Positions 1-10,866 are shown, counted from the stretch's first letter. The stretch is 64,000 nucleotides of DNA from Akebia trifoliata (GCA_017979445.1 CM030713.1:25837163-25901162); one strand, 5' to 3'. Notes: generated by a model from the sequence alone, not told the origin. Program-made: numbers and translations.

Positions 1-47
1 CAATCAATGGAAAATTTTTCAAACGATACTATGCTTGAAAGAATGAT

Positions 48-260
48 GCTCCCCAGCATGAGCCTAAACTGTTTGACAATGCTCCCTAGCACGAGCCTAA
101 ACTGTTTGACAATACTCCCCAACACGAGCCTAAATTGTTTAACAATGCTCCCCAGCATGAGCTTAAACTGTGTGATTATGCTTCTCGGCACGAACCTAAA
201 CTGTTTGATATTGCTCCTCGGCACGAGCCTAAACTGTTTAGCAATGCTCATTATCGTACG
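48..260 (+). repeat. 33-bp tandem repeat array, about 7 copies
   Basis: A unit around AGCACGAGCCTAAACTG recurs every 33 bp, with divergence rising toward the right. The period is a multiple of three, so an open frame translating to a repeated 11-residue pattern runs through it; I take that as a by-product and not a protein gene. The array lies in the post-pol region of the plus-strand Tat-type retrotransposon whose 3' LTR is at 4128-4946. Tandem arrays in this position are known from Tat/Ogre elements. Confidence 0.8.
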
Positions 261-387
261 AGATTAAACTACATGATACTCCTGACCCGTATGAGTTAAA
301 ATTGTGAACGGTCCAAAAAAAAAAGAATTGAGCTCGCTAGATTGAAAACCCGAGAAAGCGATATAGGCAAAACTTAGAGCATTATTA

Positions 388-465
388 TTTGAACTACATT
401 ATGGTTTGATCCCATTTTGGGTACATAGGCAGCCTGTAAAGTTACTTCAAGTTCAACCACATCAA
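388..465 (+). other. Conserved post-pol motif of Tat-type elements
   Basis: The segment from TTTGAACTACATTATGG through GGTACATAGGCAGCC to GTTCAACCACATC matches, inverted, 12761-12842, where it lies just downstream of the Ogre integrase. Its recurrence in two diverged elements of opposite orientation marks it as a conserved noncoding block of the lineage. Its function is unknown to me. Confidence 0.7.
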
Positions 466-748
466 CAAAAAAAATATAATATACTCGTATAAGGAAATAA
501 GGGAATTTTATTAATTTCAAATGAAATAAACAATGTTATAATTTCCCAAGTCCGATATAGTAAAATAAAAAATAAAAAATAAAAAATAAAAAAAAATAAG
601 CTTAATATAAAGAAGTAAGGTTCCAAAACTTCTTCTTCAAAGACTCTCTTTTTGCTTCACAAGCAGTTATTTCATCATCATCAATGATTGGAGCATTAGA
701 TAGACGAGTACACTTCGCTTCAACAGTAAGTAGAGGCTCCTCCTCTTC

Positions 749-1597
749 CTAAACTTGAGTACTAAGAAATTCTTTAGAAGCAGCGACTTGTAGTAGCATT
801 TCTCTGATCTGAGTCAACTCGATTTCTAACTCAACTTCTCGTTTAGTCAGTTCAACTTCTTTCTCTTTAACTTCAGTCAATTGTGTACGAAAACTATCTA
901 TTGATTGACGTTTTAGCTGAATTTCCTGATCTAAGACAAATAACTGAAGATCCCTATCATCTGCTGACAAAGATGATAAAGCCTTCTTTCATCTTGAAAG
1001 ATACGCCTCTACTCCAGTTATAAGCGATTCGAAGAAATTCGCAAAAGGCATAGGATCAAGTCTGAAAGCATCCTTGAGAGAAGAGATAATGGTAGGCATA
1101 TGAAGTGATTGCTACTCTCTTAGGTTGGAAAAGCCAATATTGAGCATCAACTCAACTCTAGATTGAAGGAATTTATCACGAGCTTTATGTAATGCTTGTT
1201 GAACGCATAAGTCGATGTCACTATCATGTAAGGAAGCTTGTCGAGTTTGAGTAGAAACAATAAGCATTCCAGGTGACTTCAGAACAATCACAGATGAGTC
1301 AACCAACTTATTAGAAGTAGGTAATGCCAATGTGACAGGAGCTGTATTTGTAGCTGAAGTTGATGGAGTATCATGAGAATTTTGATGAGGACATGAAGAA
1401 ACCTCATCCCCATCACTCTTTGAGGGATTTTCAGTATCAACCAATTTCGAAATCCCCCTACTAAGATGACTGACATTCCAAACATCTCCCATACCCGAGA
1501 AGGCAGGGATGACTACAAAATTCTCTGAGGCGAATAAATCAGCAATGGAGGGTATATTGGTTGATGATCTTGCGAGAACGATTAAATCACAAAGAGT

Positions 1598-1653
<56 letters not shown>

Positions 1654-3690
1654 AGAAACGTGAAATTCGCAACAAAGAAAAAAAGGTGTAAAATTACTTT
1701 TCTTAGGAGACACATCATTCTCAACTTCAGCTTCTTGCCTATCTGGAGTCATACTTGTATCTTTAGGCTCAATTTGAGTAACAGGCTTCAAAGAATTCAC
1801 GGGACTTGATCTATGAACAACTTATTTTACATCTACCCCAAGAATGTTGGCCTGCTCCATTTGAGTAGTCGCTGGCATTGGTAGTAGTTTTTTGAAACGT
1901 AATTTCAATCTAGGCTCCGTAATGGCTTGTTGCGTTTCATCAATACGCATATGTTCTATTCTTCTTTTTCGAGAAGGTTTTTTTGTGGCAAGCAAAGTAT
2001 GATGCGCATCAGGATTTTCAACTCCTTTCTTTTCATCAAAATTGAAGCTTGGAATGAAGATGCTATCCTCAAGAAGGCGGAAATCAAAAGCATCCAAATA
2101 AGGCACTACGTTTTGAACCTACCAATCTCTATAACTCTTATCAAATTGTTGGCTCATGTCTAGCACTTTTGGAGGAACAAAAAAGTTGACTCGACTTTTG
2201 GTCTGAGTCAAAGAAAACCATAAACTGTATAACTCTATCCCATCCACAGATCTTATGAAGGGAATCAGAGTTCCAGGAATACTTTGACGAAAGCCTTGTT
2301 GACGAGCAAACCTGTGAGGGCTATAGATTTCCACCTCGAAAACATTACCATATCGAAACATTACAAATCCAGGACGACAGCTTATCACGAAAGCTTGAAC
2401 TTCAGAAGGATCATCACCATCATCAGTTCGTATCCTTCTATGACCTTTTGGCGGTCAAATCTCCTCAGGATGCCATTTAAAATCACTAGAATCCATGGCG
2501 ATGATCACATCTCTCACATCTTTAGCACTATCTTCCCAATAAAAGTATGAGTTGGAAATACCAGTTGTGCGAACTAAATACGGAGGTCCAAAGTCAGCAT
2601 CAATGCTACCAAATACTTCTTAAAGAAAATGAAGTCCAACTCACCCAAATAAGTAATAAAGGGAATAATAACTCGTAGAAGCACTTACAACTTTTTGTGT
2701 TTTCATACCCCAATAGGTCTGAGTTAGACCTTTATACAGACAACACAGAAGTAGAGGTACCAAGCTGAACGTAGTACCTCGGGCCATCAATGCTGCTGCC
2801 TTGAAAGTGCCTGGATAAATAAGATCAAGAACAAAATGACACAACCACAAAGAAAGGTATGCAGCTATCATAGCTTCATCCTCAACATTCTGATTTGCAA
2901 AAAAATCGAGCTTGATAAATGGATTTTCTCCTTCTTTACGACATCTTTTAGCCAAAGTAACTCGAGAGGAAAAAGGTCTTCGTAATTTTGTTCTGGGATG
3001 CTGACGGTAACTACGATCAAAGTAAAATGATTTTGCCATTTCTTTGTACTCTACCGTCAAATGAGGATTATAAATTCGTTCAGCTTTGGTGTACCAAAAA
3101 TCAAGCCATTCATTATGGCTAACACAATCACTCCATTTTTCAAAAATCAGTAAAGCATATGTCTTGAACAGATACTGGCAAGTAAGGGGAAGCCTTGGAA
3201 TACCGTTGCAACCCATGAGTTCATCGAAATTGAGTACCACTTCTTCATAATACTCACTCGTGATAGAAAGCCCAGAAATCTTTTGCATTTCCCATAAAGA
3301 AATTTCAACTTCCCCATGACCCGTCACAAAAGTGTTAGTCTCGGGACACCAAAACTCACATAAAATCCGATACATGCCATTGGGATGACTGTACTCTTTA
3401 CTAGCTGCAAATATAGCTTCACCAAGGGAAACTGTTGACTTTTTGCTCTGTAGTTTATGACTCACATCCAAACTCCAGTCCCAAAAATCACTGAGATATC
3501 GAATGTCACCTCGAGGTTCAATATCTGAACTCCATTGAGTAAAACGTTGTTTGATTTTCTGTGCCAAAATAGCCTGTGGACAATTACAAGTTTGGTCATG
3601 ATGTGGAGGATGACATAAAGATGGCTGACGCTATGTATCAATCTCATCTCTAGGGAGTAAGTCAGTTGTTGGAGGATATTCACTTAAAGC
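749..3690 (-). pseudogene. Decayed antisense ORF with plant mobile domain (PMD, aminotransferase-like)
   Basis: The best frame (2641-3567) encodes about 308 residues typical of the plant mobile domain found in MAIN/MAIL-type proteins and in many transposons: DIRYLSDFWDWSLDVS near the start, then LCEFWCPETNTFVTGHGEVE and ISLWEMQKISGLSI, and a later Phe/Leu-rich helical stretch. The same frame resumes at 2119-2388 and 1822-2106 after stops. Another frame at 749-970 gives a Glu/Lys-rich coiled coil. An in-frame stop lies just upstream of 3567, and a (TA)n run (about 1600-1650) interrupts the 3' part. The ORF is antisense to its host retrotransposon. It is non-functional as it stands. Confidence 0.7.
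1599..1650. repeat. (TA)n microsatellite
   Basis: An uninterrupted TA dinucleotide run of about 50 bp inside the decayed PMD ORF. It produces Ile-Tyr repeats in several frames, none of them a gene. Confidence 0.95.
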
Positions 3691-4114
3691 AATCATATCA
3701 AGTGATACGTTCCTTTCTGTATCCTATGCCTTCAAAGGACCGGTTATCGGTGTGTGCACAACAAGCTTCAACTCTATAGATGAAATGTTTCCTCCTCTTG
3801 AATGACCATCTATCATAACATGAGAAAAACAAAGCCATTTTCCCTTTTGAGAAGGATCTGCAGGATCATCTACCCAACCTTCACGCAGATTACAAGGCGA
3901 ATTCGAACGTGGATAGTCTCCTCCAAATTTTAGGATTTTTCACGATTCTTAAACTCAATTCCTGACGTGGACAGAAAAATACAATACTCTTCGAATTGGA
4001 AAAGAATGATGATTATTCGTAAAAGAACTCAAATATGTCAAAATCACTCTGACTTGACTAAAAAAATGACATCAAGGACGTGCTATCGTCAGTTACACAT
4101 CCGAGAACACATCC

Positions 4115-4127
4115 TTGAGGGGGCATT
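4115..4127 (+). other. Polypurine tract of the left retrotransposon
   Basis: TTGAGGGGGCATT directly precedes the LTR start TGTAGGCACC. It resembles the polypurine tract of the minus-strand Ogre at 10564-10576 (AAAGAGGGGCATC); both end GGGGCAT plus one base. It would prime plus-strand DNA synthesis in the living element. Confidence 0.7.
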
Positions 4128-4946
4128 TGTAGGCACCAAAAATTTTTGAGGAGGCCTTTACAAATTGTATAAATAAAAGTCCCTAATTTTATTAATGGAC
4201 CTCAAATCCAAATCGAGTCCATTAAATGGAAACGTGCCTCTTACAAGCCTGGATTTTAGGATTTTCGCAGATAAAGCCCATGATCTACATAAAAATCAAG
4301 TGATCCACACATTAAATATTGGGCCCTACATCCAAACAAAGGAGTTCGGCCCAATAATGATCCATAAAATCCTTAAAATTGGATTTGGACAAATTTAACT
4401 TTTTAAATAAATCAATTAGACCTCTTTAAGTTGGGGATATAATTAGAAAACTAAATTACCTTTAAGTCTATAAATACAAGAGACTCTCTCATTGAGAGGG
4501 GATCTGGATAACTTTATCTCAGAAGACAAAAGCTCTCCCTCTAGAGAAAAAGAAGCTCTCAAGCCCTCCTCCAAAGACAAAGCAAGGTTCTTCAGAAATC
4601 CAAACTTTGACTAAAGAGAAGATCTAGCATAAAATCCTTCTCCAAAAGTCAAGAAAACCTTCTCAGCCGATAATGTGCGAAGTCCGAGGAGAAGAAAATC
4701 TACAGAAGCCTCTATAGAAGATCAAACATAAAGCAAAGCCAACGTCAAAGCATCATTCTCAGTCGATAAAGCGCAAAGCTCAGAGAGAAGAAAAGCTACA
4801 TACGCCATCATCACTATTTTTGTACTTGATTGTTAATCAAAGGAAACATTGAGATCTGTATCTACTTTTCATCAAAAATCAATAAAATCATTTGCGATTA
4901 TATTTCATGAATCTCGAGGTAGATCCGTAGAAGTTTATTGTCGACA
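4128..4946 (+). repeat. 3' LTR (or solo LTR) of the Tat-type element
   Basis: The LTR starts TGTAGGCACC after the polypurine tract and probably ends GTCGACA at 4946 (about 819 bp). The right end is set only by the TGT...ACA ends. A TATA box CTATAAATA (4468-4476) fits a U3 promoter on the plus strand, and a candidate polyadenylation signal lies near 4880. Two degenerate copies of a short block (CTCAGCCGATAA / CTCAGTCGATAA) lie at about 4660 and 4760. No second copy is in the window. Confidence 0.65.
4468..4476 (+). promoter_or_regulatory. TATA box of the left LTR
   Basis: CTATAAATA lies about 340 bp into the LTR, in the position of a Pol II core promoter that would drive the retrotransposon transcript to the right. 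Confidence 0.55.
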
Positions 4947-6116
4947 ATGTGCACGCCACCACATCATTTTTGTCACGTTTGTGTCATTCCAGCATTTTCT
5001 TTTTTCGAAAGAAAGTTACTATTCTCCATATATTTAGGTGTTCCCCTTTCAAAATGTTGAATAACTCGTTGCACTTTATCACTTGGTTCTCGACTTCTTG
5101 GGCTGAGGACTTCCAAATTTTTTGAAAAGTTGCACAAATTTGGAGTTTTAAAATTATGATCATAAAATACCAATTGATACACCACCACCACCACCACCAC
5201 CAACAACAACAACAAATTAAGCCTTATTCTAAAACACATGGGATCAGCTAAGTCACGAGAATCCTAACGGATAATCTCTCTATATAGAATACTCAAATAA
5301 ATCTCTTACTACACCACAACTTGCCTTATTGTGATTAAACCCATAGTGATTTGATGTATCTCATGCACTTTTATACATGGGCTTACGTACTAAGGTTGAC
5401 ATCCTAGTCGACAACAGTGCTGAATGGATTCAAGCGGGCAATTGGGAGAAGATTAAGAGGATGGGCCCTTGGAACTGTCAATCCAGGCCGTTCAGTCATA
5501 TCGATCATCGTGTGCTTAACCTTATTATCAAGACCCACTGTCTTCCAATCAAAGCACTGGATCCTTACAGCCAACACCGTCGAGACCTCGTTTAGCGCCT
5601 ACAATATACCCGGACACAGCCTCCTCCCAGCTCCAAATGGCAAGAGATTATAATGTTGACCCCTAAATTGTTTGTTGTACAAAATAATACACGAGAGTTG
5701 ACGATTAGATTGATGAAAGATGTGTTGGTTTATAGCCCTAACTTGAGTTTTTTAGGGATATCTCGTAGCCGGGGGTGTGGGGACATTTTCATAATTAAAA
5801 TATGCTTATTTTTCCCTAGGATGCCATATATAGTCCAACTTCAGAACCCCTAAAAGGTGCATTGCATTTTTGCAATTTTCATCAAAAAGGAGTTCCATCA
5901 TCACCTGTGGATGTAGGCAATTTTGCCTAACCACGTAATTTTTTGTGTTCTTTGTTTTCTCTATTTTATTCTTCGTAGTTTATCAGTTTTGATCGGTCGA
6001 AGGGAGCTTTCCCTCAACAAGATACATGTCAGACCACAATATTTTTTATACTATATAGAAAATGATGAAAGGAACTTACCAACATGAGAGCCTTGATGTT
6101 GTTACAATACATATAT
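4947..6116. other. Intergenic stretch with a SINE-like 3' end; no gene seen
   Basis: No coding sequence is convincing here. Around 5176-5260 the minus strand reads as the tail of a retroposon (AATAAGGCTTAATTTG followed by TTG repeats and then TGG repeats), resembling TTG-tailed plant SINEs. Short frames at 5377-5853 have no recognisable family features. Confidence 0.5.
5176..5262 (-). mobile_element. SINE-like 3' tail (TTG/TGG repeats)
   Basis: On the minus strand a GATCCCATGTG...AATAAGGCTTAA segment runs into (TTG)n and then (TGG)n. Many plant SINEs end in TTG repeats after a similar block. A related but degenerate block (GCCGACCCCAAATATTTTGG then AAGGCTTTGGTGGTG) occurs at about 27734. The 5' end and target duplication were not found. 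Confidence 0.35.
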
Positions 6117-6475
6117 CAGGGTATTCGGAGGCCCTATAGAGAGCCAAGCATTGTGAAAACATTTTCCAAAACATGGGTAAGAAGCTTTGGAATGGGCTGA
6201 TTTTTTGTGAGGATGATCTCTATGGTGAAGAGATCATTCTCACCTAAAATCAACTCATTCTGAAACTTCTAACCCTACTTTACAAGTTGAAGAATCGTGG
6301 ACCGTTCAATTTTTGTAAATCACTTTTGATGGGGTTAGAACTTTTGGAATGGGCTGATTTTTTGTGAGGATGATCTCTTCATCATAGAGATCATTCTTAG
6401 AAAAAATCAGCTCATTCCAAAACTTCTAATCCATACATTGAAAAATGTTTGGCATAATGTTTGACTCAAATCTCA
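6117..6475. mobile_element. Micron-like palindromic MITE, copy 1 (right end truncated)
   Basis: It starts beside ATATAT with CAGGGTATTCGGAGG, related to the end of copy 2. Inside are two imperfect palindromes of about 85 bp built from GGAATGGGCTGATTTTTTG and its inverse, each with the centre ...GATGATCTC/GAGATCAT.... The right end stops within the outer inverted repeat near CAAATCTCAAC, so this copy looks truncated. It has no coding capacity. Confidence 0.7.
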
Positions 6476-6502
6476 ACAACTAGTGTCGGCAACAAAGATA
6501 TA

Positions 6503-6881
6503 TGGGTGGCGTTCGGAGGTCCTAAAGAAAGCCAAACATTATGCTAAACATTTTTTAAAATAAGGGTTAGAAGTTTTGGAATGGGCTGATTTTTTGTAAG
6601 GATGATCACTATGGTGAAGAGATCATCCTCATAAAAAAATCAGCTCATTCCAAAACTTTGAACACTAATTTACAAGTTGGAGGATCGTGGACCGTCCGTT
6701 TTTGTAAACCACCTTTGATGGGGTTAGAAGGTTTGGAATGAGCTGATTTTTTGTGAGAATGATCTCGTCATCTTAGAGATCATCCTCACCGAAAATCAGT
6801 CTATTCCAAAATTTCTAACCCATACATTGAAAAAATGTTTAGCACAATGTTCGACTCTCTTTAAGGCCTCTGAACACCACT
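6503..6881. mobile_element. Micron-like palindromic MITE, copy 2
   Basis: The ends are inverted repeats: GGGTGGCGTTCGGAGG on the left and the complement of TGAGTGGTGTTCAGAGG on the right. (AT)n lies outside, short on the left and long on the right. Two internal palindromes match those of the neighbouring copies. It is noncoding. Confidence 0.8.
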
Positions 6882-6900
6882 CATATATATATATATATAT

Positions 6901-7295
6901 TGGGGGTGGTTCATGGGACATATGTAAAAACAATGATTTTTCAAAATATGGGTTAGAGGTTTTGGATTGCTAATTTTTGCGAGGATGGTCATTATGATGA
7001 GAAGATCATCCTCACAAAAAATCAGCTCAATCTGAAACTTTTAAATCCATCAAAAGTGATCTACAAATTATTGGCAAAAATTGGCAAATAATCGATGGTC
7101 CACATTCTAAATCACTTTTAATGGTGTTAAAAGTTTCAGATTTGATTGATTTTTTTTTTCGCATGATCTTCCCATCATAGAGATCATCCTCACAAAAAAT
7201 CTGCTCAATTTGAAACTTCTAACCCATATTTTGAAAATTTATTAATGTTACATTTTTTTACATATGTTTTTTCATATGTCCCTTGATCCGTTCTC
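6901..7295. mobile_element. Micron-like palindromic MITE, copy 3
   Basis: It is bounded by (TA)n. The left end GGGGGTGGTTCATGGGACAT is inverted at the right as ATGTCCCTTGATCC. It shares ends with copy 5 and internal palindromes with all copies. It is noncoding. Confidence 0.8.
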
Positions 7296-7301
7296 TATAT
7301 A

Positions 7302-7679
7302 CATAGAATCAAGATCCGTATACACATAAAGCTACAATGTGTTTTGTCTTATATGGGCAAAAAGATTTGGAATGGGCTGATTTTTTGTGAGGATGATCTC
7401 TATGGTGAGGAGGTCATCCTTGCCAAAAATCAGTCCATTCTAAAACTTCTAGCCTCATGTTTACAAGTTGAAGAATTTTGGACCATCCATTTTTTGTAAC
7501 CCATTTTTGATGGGGTTATAAGTTTTGGAATGGGCTGGTTTTTGGCAAGGATGCTCCCCTCACCATAGAGATCATCCTCATAAAAAACTCAGCCCATTCC
7601 GAACCTTTTTGCCTATATAAGATAAAAACATTGTAGCTTTATGAGTAACTTTATGTGTCTATGAATCTTGACCCATCCA
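7302..7679. mobile_element. Micron-like palindromic MITE, copy 4
   Basis: The ends are GATCCGTATACACATAAAG on the left and the inverse of CTTTATGTGTCTATGAATC on the right, with TA repeats outside. Its end sequence is the same type as copy 6 at 47531-47887. Confidence 0.8.
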
Positions 7680-7698
7680 TATATATATATATATATAT

Positions 7699-8086
7699 GG
7701 GGGCGGTTCAAGGGACATATGTAAAAATAATGGTTTTTCAAAATATAGGTTAGAGGTTTTGGATTGAGCTGATTTTTTGCGAGGATGGTCACTATGATGA
7801 GAAGATCATTCTCACAAAAAATCAGCTCAATCTGAAACTTCTAAATCCATCAAAAGTGATTTACAAATTATTGACAAAAATTGACAAAAAATCTACGATC
7901 CACATTCTAAATCACTTTTAATGGGGTTATAAGTTTCATATTGGACTGATTTTTTTTAGGATGATCTTCCAATCATAGATATCATCCTCACAAAAAATCA
8001 GCTCAATCCGAAACTTCTAACCCATATTTTGAAAATTTATTAATGTTACATTGTTTTTACATATGTTTTTTCATATGTCCCTTGAT
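7699..8086. mobile_element. Micron-like palindromic MITE, copy 5
   Basis: It lies between two (TA)n runs (about 7680-7698 and 8086-8102). The ends GGTTCAAGGGACATATG and CATATGTCCCTTGAT are inverted repeats. It is very similar to copy 3. Micron elements of rice are the known precedent for small MITEs lodged in (TA)n microsatellites. Confidence 0.8.
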
Positions 8087-8641
8087 ATATATATATATAT
8101 ACATAATAAAATATTAAATCATAATAAAATGGATTATTGGAAATTGTATCGTGATGTTTTTCCATCATTCTTTCAAGGGGAGTTGATCCTCTACATCATA
8201 TTGATCCCCTATAGTAAGTACTGATGTAAGACAAGTTGTTGAAGAATTCATGGAATGTTTGGATCGTCAAAAGTCTAAACGCAAGACTTAGGCTCACAGA
8301 CTCGGAGGGGCGATGGATTCAAAATCATCTGAGAAGACTCATATTTGAATGAAAAGTCGAGATCATCAAGATCAATGCTTTACGGCTGAGTTTGCGTTTT
8401 TAGGCTTGATTCATTCGTCTATCTTGTTTTTAGGCAATTCTGTTATTTTTTATAATTTTTGTTTTATTAATAACTTTAGTTATAGAAGTCAGAATCACGA
8501 ACCGTTGAGTCTCCTTTGATCCTAGGGTTAAATAGTATCTATTTCAATGCTTAGGTCAATTTGACTATTTTTAGTTATTTTTGCTATTTTGAAAATTTTT
8601 CGTGTTATACTAGGATTAAAAGTTTTTTTTTTCCTATAAAA
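8087..8641. other. Intergenic stretch; nothing recognised
   Basis: AT-rich sequence between the MITE array and the CACTA terminus. No frame, RNA or repeat could be supported. Confidence 0.6.
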
Positions 8642-8836
8642 CACTACAAGAAAAATGGGGACTAGGAATGACGGTTTAAAACAGTAGTAAGCCGTTTCTT
8701 AATAAAAATGGCACTAAGCCATTTCAACTGCATAAAACCATTTTAAATTTACTTTTGCATTATACACCTATCGAGAGAATACGCATTTATAACTCATATT
8801 GTAAGAGGAAAGTACCGTAAAGCTCGAAGAGATCTC
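8642..8836 (+). mobile_element. CACTA-1, 5' terminal part (split by the Ogre insertion)
   Basis: It begins CACTACAAGAAAAATGGG, the standard terminus of plant CACTA (En/Spm-type) transposons. Subterminal motifs of the form AACGGTTT/AAGCCGTTTC follow, as in CACTA-2 and CACTA-3. At 8836 the sequence is broken by the Ogre LTR, and it resumes at 26089 after a 5-bp duplication ATCTC. The distal terminus was not found. Confidence 0.75.
8832..8836. repeat. Target-site duplication of the Ogre element, left copy (ATCTC)
   Basis: ATCTC directly precedes the LTR start TGAAAGCGC. The same five bases follow the other LTR at 26089-26093. A 5-bp duplication is standard for Ty3/gypsy integration. Confidence 0.9.
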
Positions 8837-9435
8837 TGAAAGCGCTCTCGATCTGCGGGGTGCGTGGATCCGCTTTTGACCCTTGAGGTTTGGGAGTCGC
8901 CACCTAGTTATTACGGTCTAGGAATCGATCAATGATTCTAAATAGATAAAGGACTAATCTAGAACAAAAAAAAAACTGAATTCGGGGATCATGTTACGGG
9001 GTTGGAAGGTGTTAAGCACCAACTTCGCCCGGCCAAAGTCGATCTCTACTAGTTTCTCAAATAAGTTACATTGCTAAAAAACCTAGATAATAATAAATAA
9101 ATAAAAATAAGAAGTTATACCTTTCCGATAGCAAAGACCTTGTTCCCTTAGATCCAACAAAAAAATTCTCCTTATGCCGTACTCATTGGTTCGTTCTATC
9201 TCCGGATTTGATTTCTGATCTTCGAGGCAAGGTATCTCCCTTTTTTTATCTGGATTCTTCAATTTTTTTATGGATTTTAGGGTGTTTTTGAAGGGTTTTT
9301 AGGTTAAAATCGAAGAAGGGATGTTAAGTAAGGAGTTGCGACTCCAAAACTAGGATTTATGGGAGGCTAGGGGGGCTTTTAGACCTATTTCTCTTAGGAT
9401 TTATGATTTGATACGAAACTAGGGTGTGAGGACCT

Positions 9436-9445
9436 CTATTTATAG
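9436..9445 (-). promoter_or_regulatory. TATA box of the 3' LTR
   Basis: CTATAAATAG on the minus strand, identical in the other LTR at 24986-24995. A W-box-like cluster lies 190-350 bp upstream in the direction of transcription. Confidence 0.55.
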
Positions 9446-9630
9446 ATTTTTTTAAGGGTTGATTTAGATAGAGTTAGTATTTAATTAGAGTTCTTTTAGT
9501 TAGAGTTGTGTTTTAGTTAGAATTATTTTAGGTAGAATTGTGTTTTAATTATAATTGTTTTAGATAGAGTTGTGTTTTAATTAGAACTCTATTAGATAGA
9601 GTTATTATTTAATTAGAACTCTATTAAGAT

Positions 9631-9798
9631 TTTGACTTTTGGTTTTATTTGATTGACTTTTAATATTTTGACTTTAGTCTTAATTGATTGACTTTAAATA
9701 TCTTGACTTTATCTTGCTTAATTGACTTTAATTTTGACTTTAGTCTTACTCAATTGACTTTAAATATCTTGACTTTAGTCTTGCTTGATTGACTTTAA
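9631..9798 (-). promoter_or_regulatory. Cluster of ten TTGACTTT motifs (W-box core) in the left LTR
   Basis: TTGACTTT occurs ten times in about 168 bp, in a loose array with TTAAATATC or TTAGTCTT spacers. TTGACT fits the W-box core TTGACY bound by WRKY factors. The array lies upstream of the LTR TATA box. WRKY control is inference. Confidence 0.6.
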
Positions 9799-10563
9799 TT
9801 TTTTTGGAGAACCCCCCTCTATTATATTTTTAATTCTTTGGACCCCCAAATGGAGGGGTCCTTAAAGAAATATCTTGCGAACCCTCAACAATTTTACTTA
9901 AGAGCCCGATTGATCGATTTTTCTAATTCAAAATTTTAAATTAATTTCATTAATGTTTCACTTTAATTATTTAATATTTTTTTAATTAATTTTGAAAATT
10001 TTAATTATGAAAATTGTGAAATTATCGTTTTGCCCCCGAAGATGACTTTTCACGTTTTAAGTCAGTTTTTAATGTTCTAGGATGTTTTAGAATCTATTTT
10101 TCGTAAGGAATTCAATGTGAATGTTAGTTTTTGTCATTTATGAAGTTTTTTGTGTGAAATGGTTTTGAACTTTATGAGGGGCATTTTCATAATTTTGTCA
10201 AATTTTATTAAAATTGGCGAAATGATTTATTTGATTTCGATTTATTGTTTTATGTGTTCGAAAGAGTTTTCCTAAGTGTAATGTAGGCTCTAGGGTTGTT
10301 TTAAAGTTAGGAGTATTTTGCTAATTTGGTCATTTTTAGTGATTTTTATCGTGAAACTTCTTTTTGGTCTGCAAGATGATGATTTCTAAGCTTCTGGGGT
10401 TATATTTTCCTAGCGTATCGTGGTTTCTATGATTTTGTCAGTTTGAGATACCTCATCCGGATTTCTGAAACATTTATGGTAACAAAATAAAGTAATGGAA
10501 TAAACATCCATCATTGAAAACCGTTGCGATTGGGTTGACGAGTTGATTAATCAGGTGTTTACA

Positions 10564-10576
10564 GATGCCCCTCTTT
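10564..10576 (-). other. Polypurine tract of the Ogre element
   Basis: On the minus strand AAAGAGGGGCATC lies immediately before the 3' LTR start TGTAAACACC. The position and purine content fit the plus-strand primer site. Confidence 0.75.
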
Positions 10577-10866
10577 GGCAGAGGGTTGAAGCAAACTAGA
10601 TAGCAAATCTATTTTAGTAGATAGTGCGATACCCGAATGCCAAAGCTAGTGACAGTTTATTTTGCAGCCTGATTTAGCAATTCGTCAGGACGTTCGGATC
10701 TTTAAGGGTAAAACTCTCCCCGAACTAGAAAAATGTCAAGTCCTTGAGCGCGAGCTCTCACTGGCAGTGTCAGATCCTTGAATTTTAAAAAAATTCTCCT
10801 TGACTAATGTAACAACTGTGCAAGTGTGTGATTTAAAATCTAAGAGATTAAGTTGGAACTGAGTAA

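Larger units (their letters stand above)
1..4946 (+). mobile_element. 3' part of a Tat/Ogre-lineage Ty3/gypsy retrotransposon (pol lies left of the window)
   Basis: The segment has the layout of the 3' end of a Tat-lineage element read on the plus strand: tandem repeats (48-260), a post-pol motif (388-465), an antisense plant-mobile-domain ORF, a polypurine tract ending GGGGGCATT and a 3' LTR starting TGTAGGCACC. The post-pol motif is clearly the same sequence, inverted, as 12761-12842 downstream of integrase in the 17-kb Ogre of this window, which supports lineage and orientation. Antisense extra ORFs between pol and the 3' LTR are known in several Tat-lineage elements. The 5' LTR and gag-pol are not in view. 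Confidence 0.7.
8837..10563 (-). repeat. 3' LTR of the Ogre element (left copy, 1727 bp)
   Basis: It runs on the plus strand from TGAAAGCGCTCTCG to GGTGTTTACA and matches 24380-26088 throughout. Compared with the right copy it lacks about 17 bp just inside the outer end (the GCGGATGCAAAAATGAG block) and about 13 bp near 9300. It retains about 45 bp near 10060-10105 that the right copy has lost. Confidence 0.93.

Noticed and set aside
7..267. 86-residue open frame on the plus strand
   Set aside because: It is a translation of the 33-bp tandem repeat; the period is divisible by three, so a frame stays open by chance.
1112..1809. Several frames with long Ile-Tyr repeats
   Set aside because: They read through the (TA)n microsatellite on both strands; only the minus frame flanking it is a relic of the PMD ORF.
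2641..3567. PMD ORF as a host MAIN/MAIL gene
   Set aside because: Stops and frame changes, an internal microsatellite and its position inside a Tat element argue for a transposon-borne relic.
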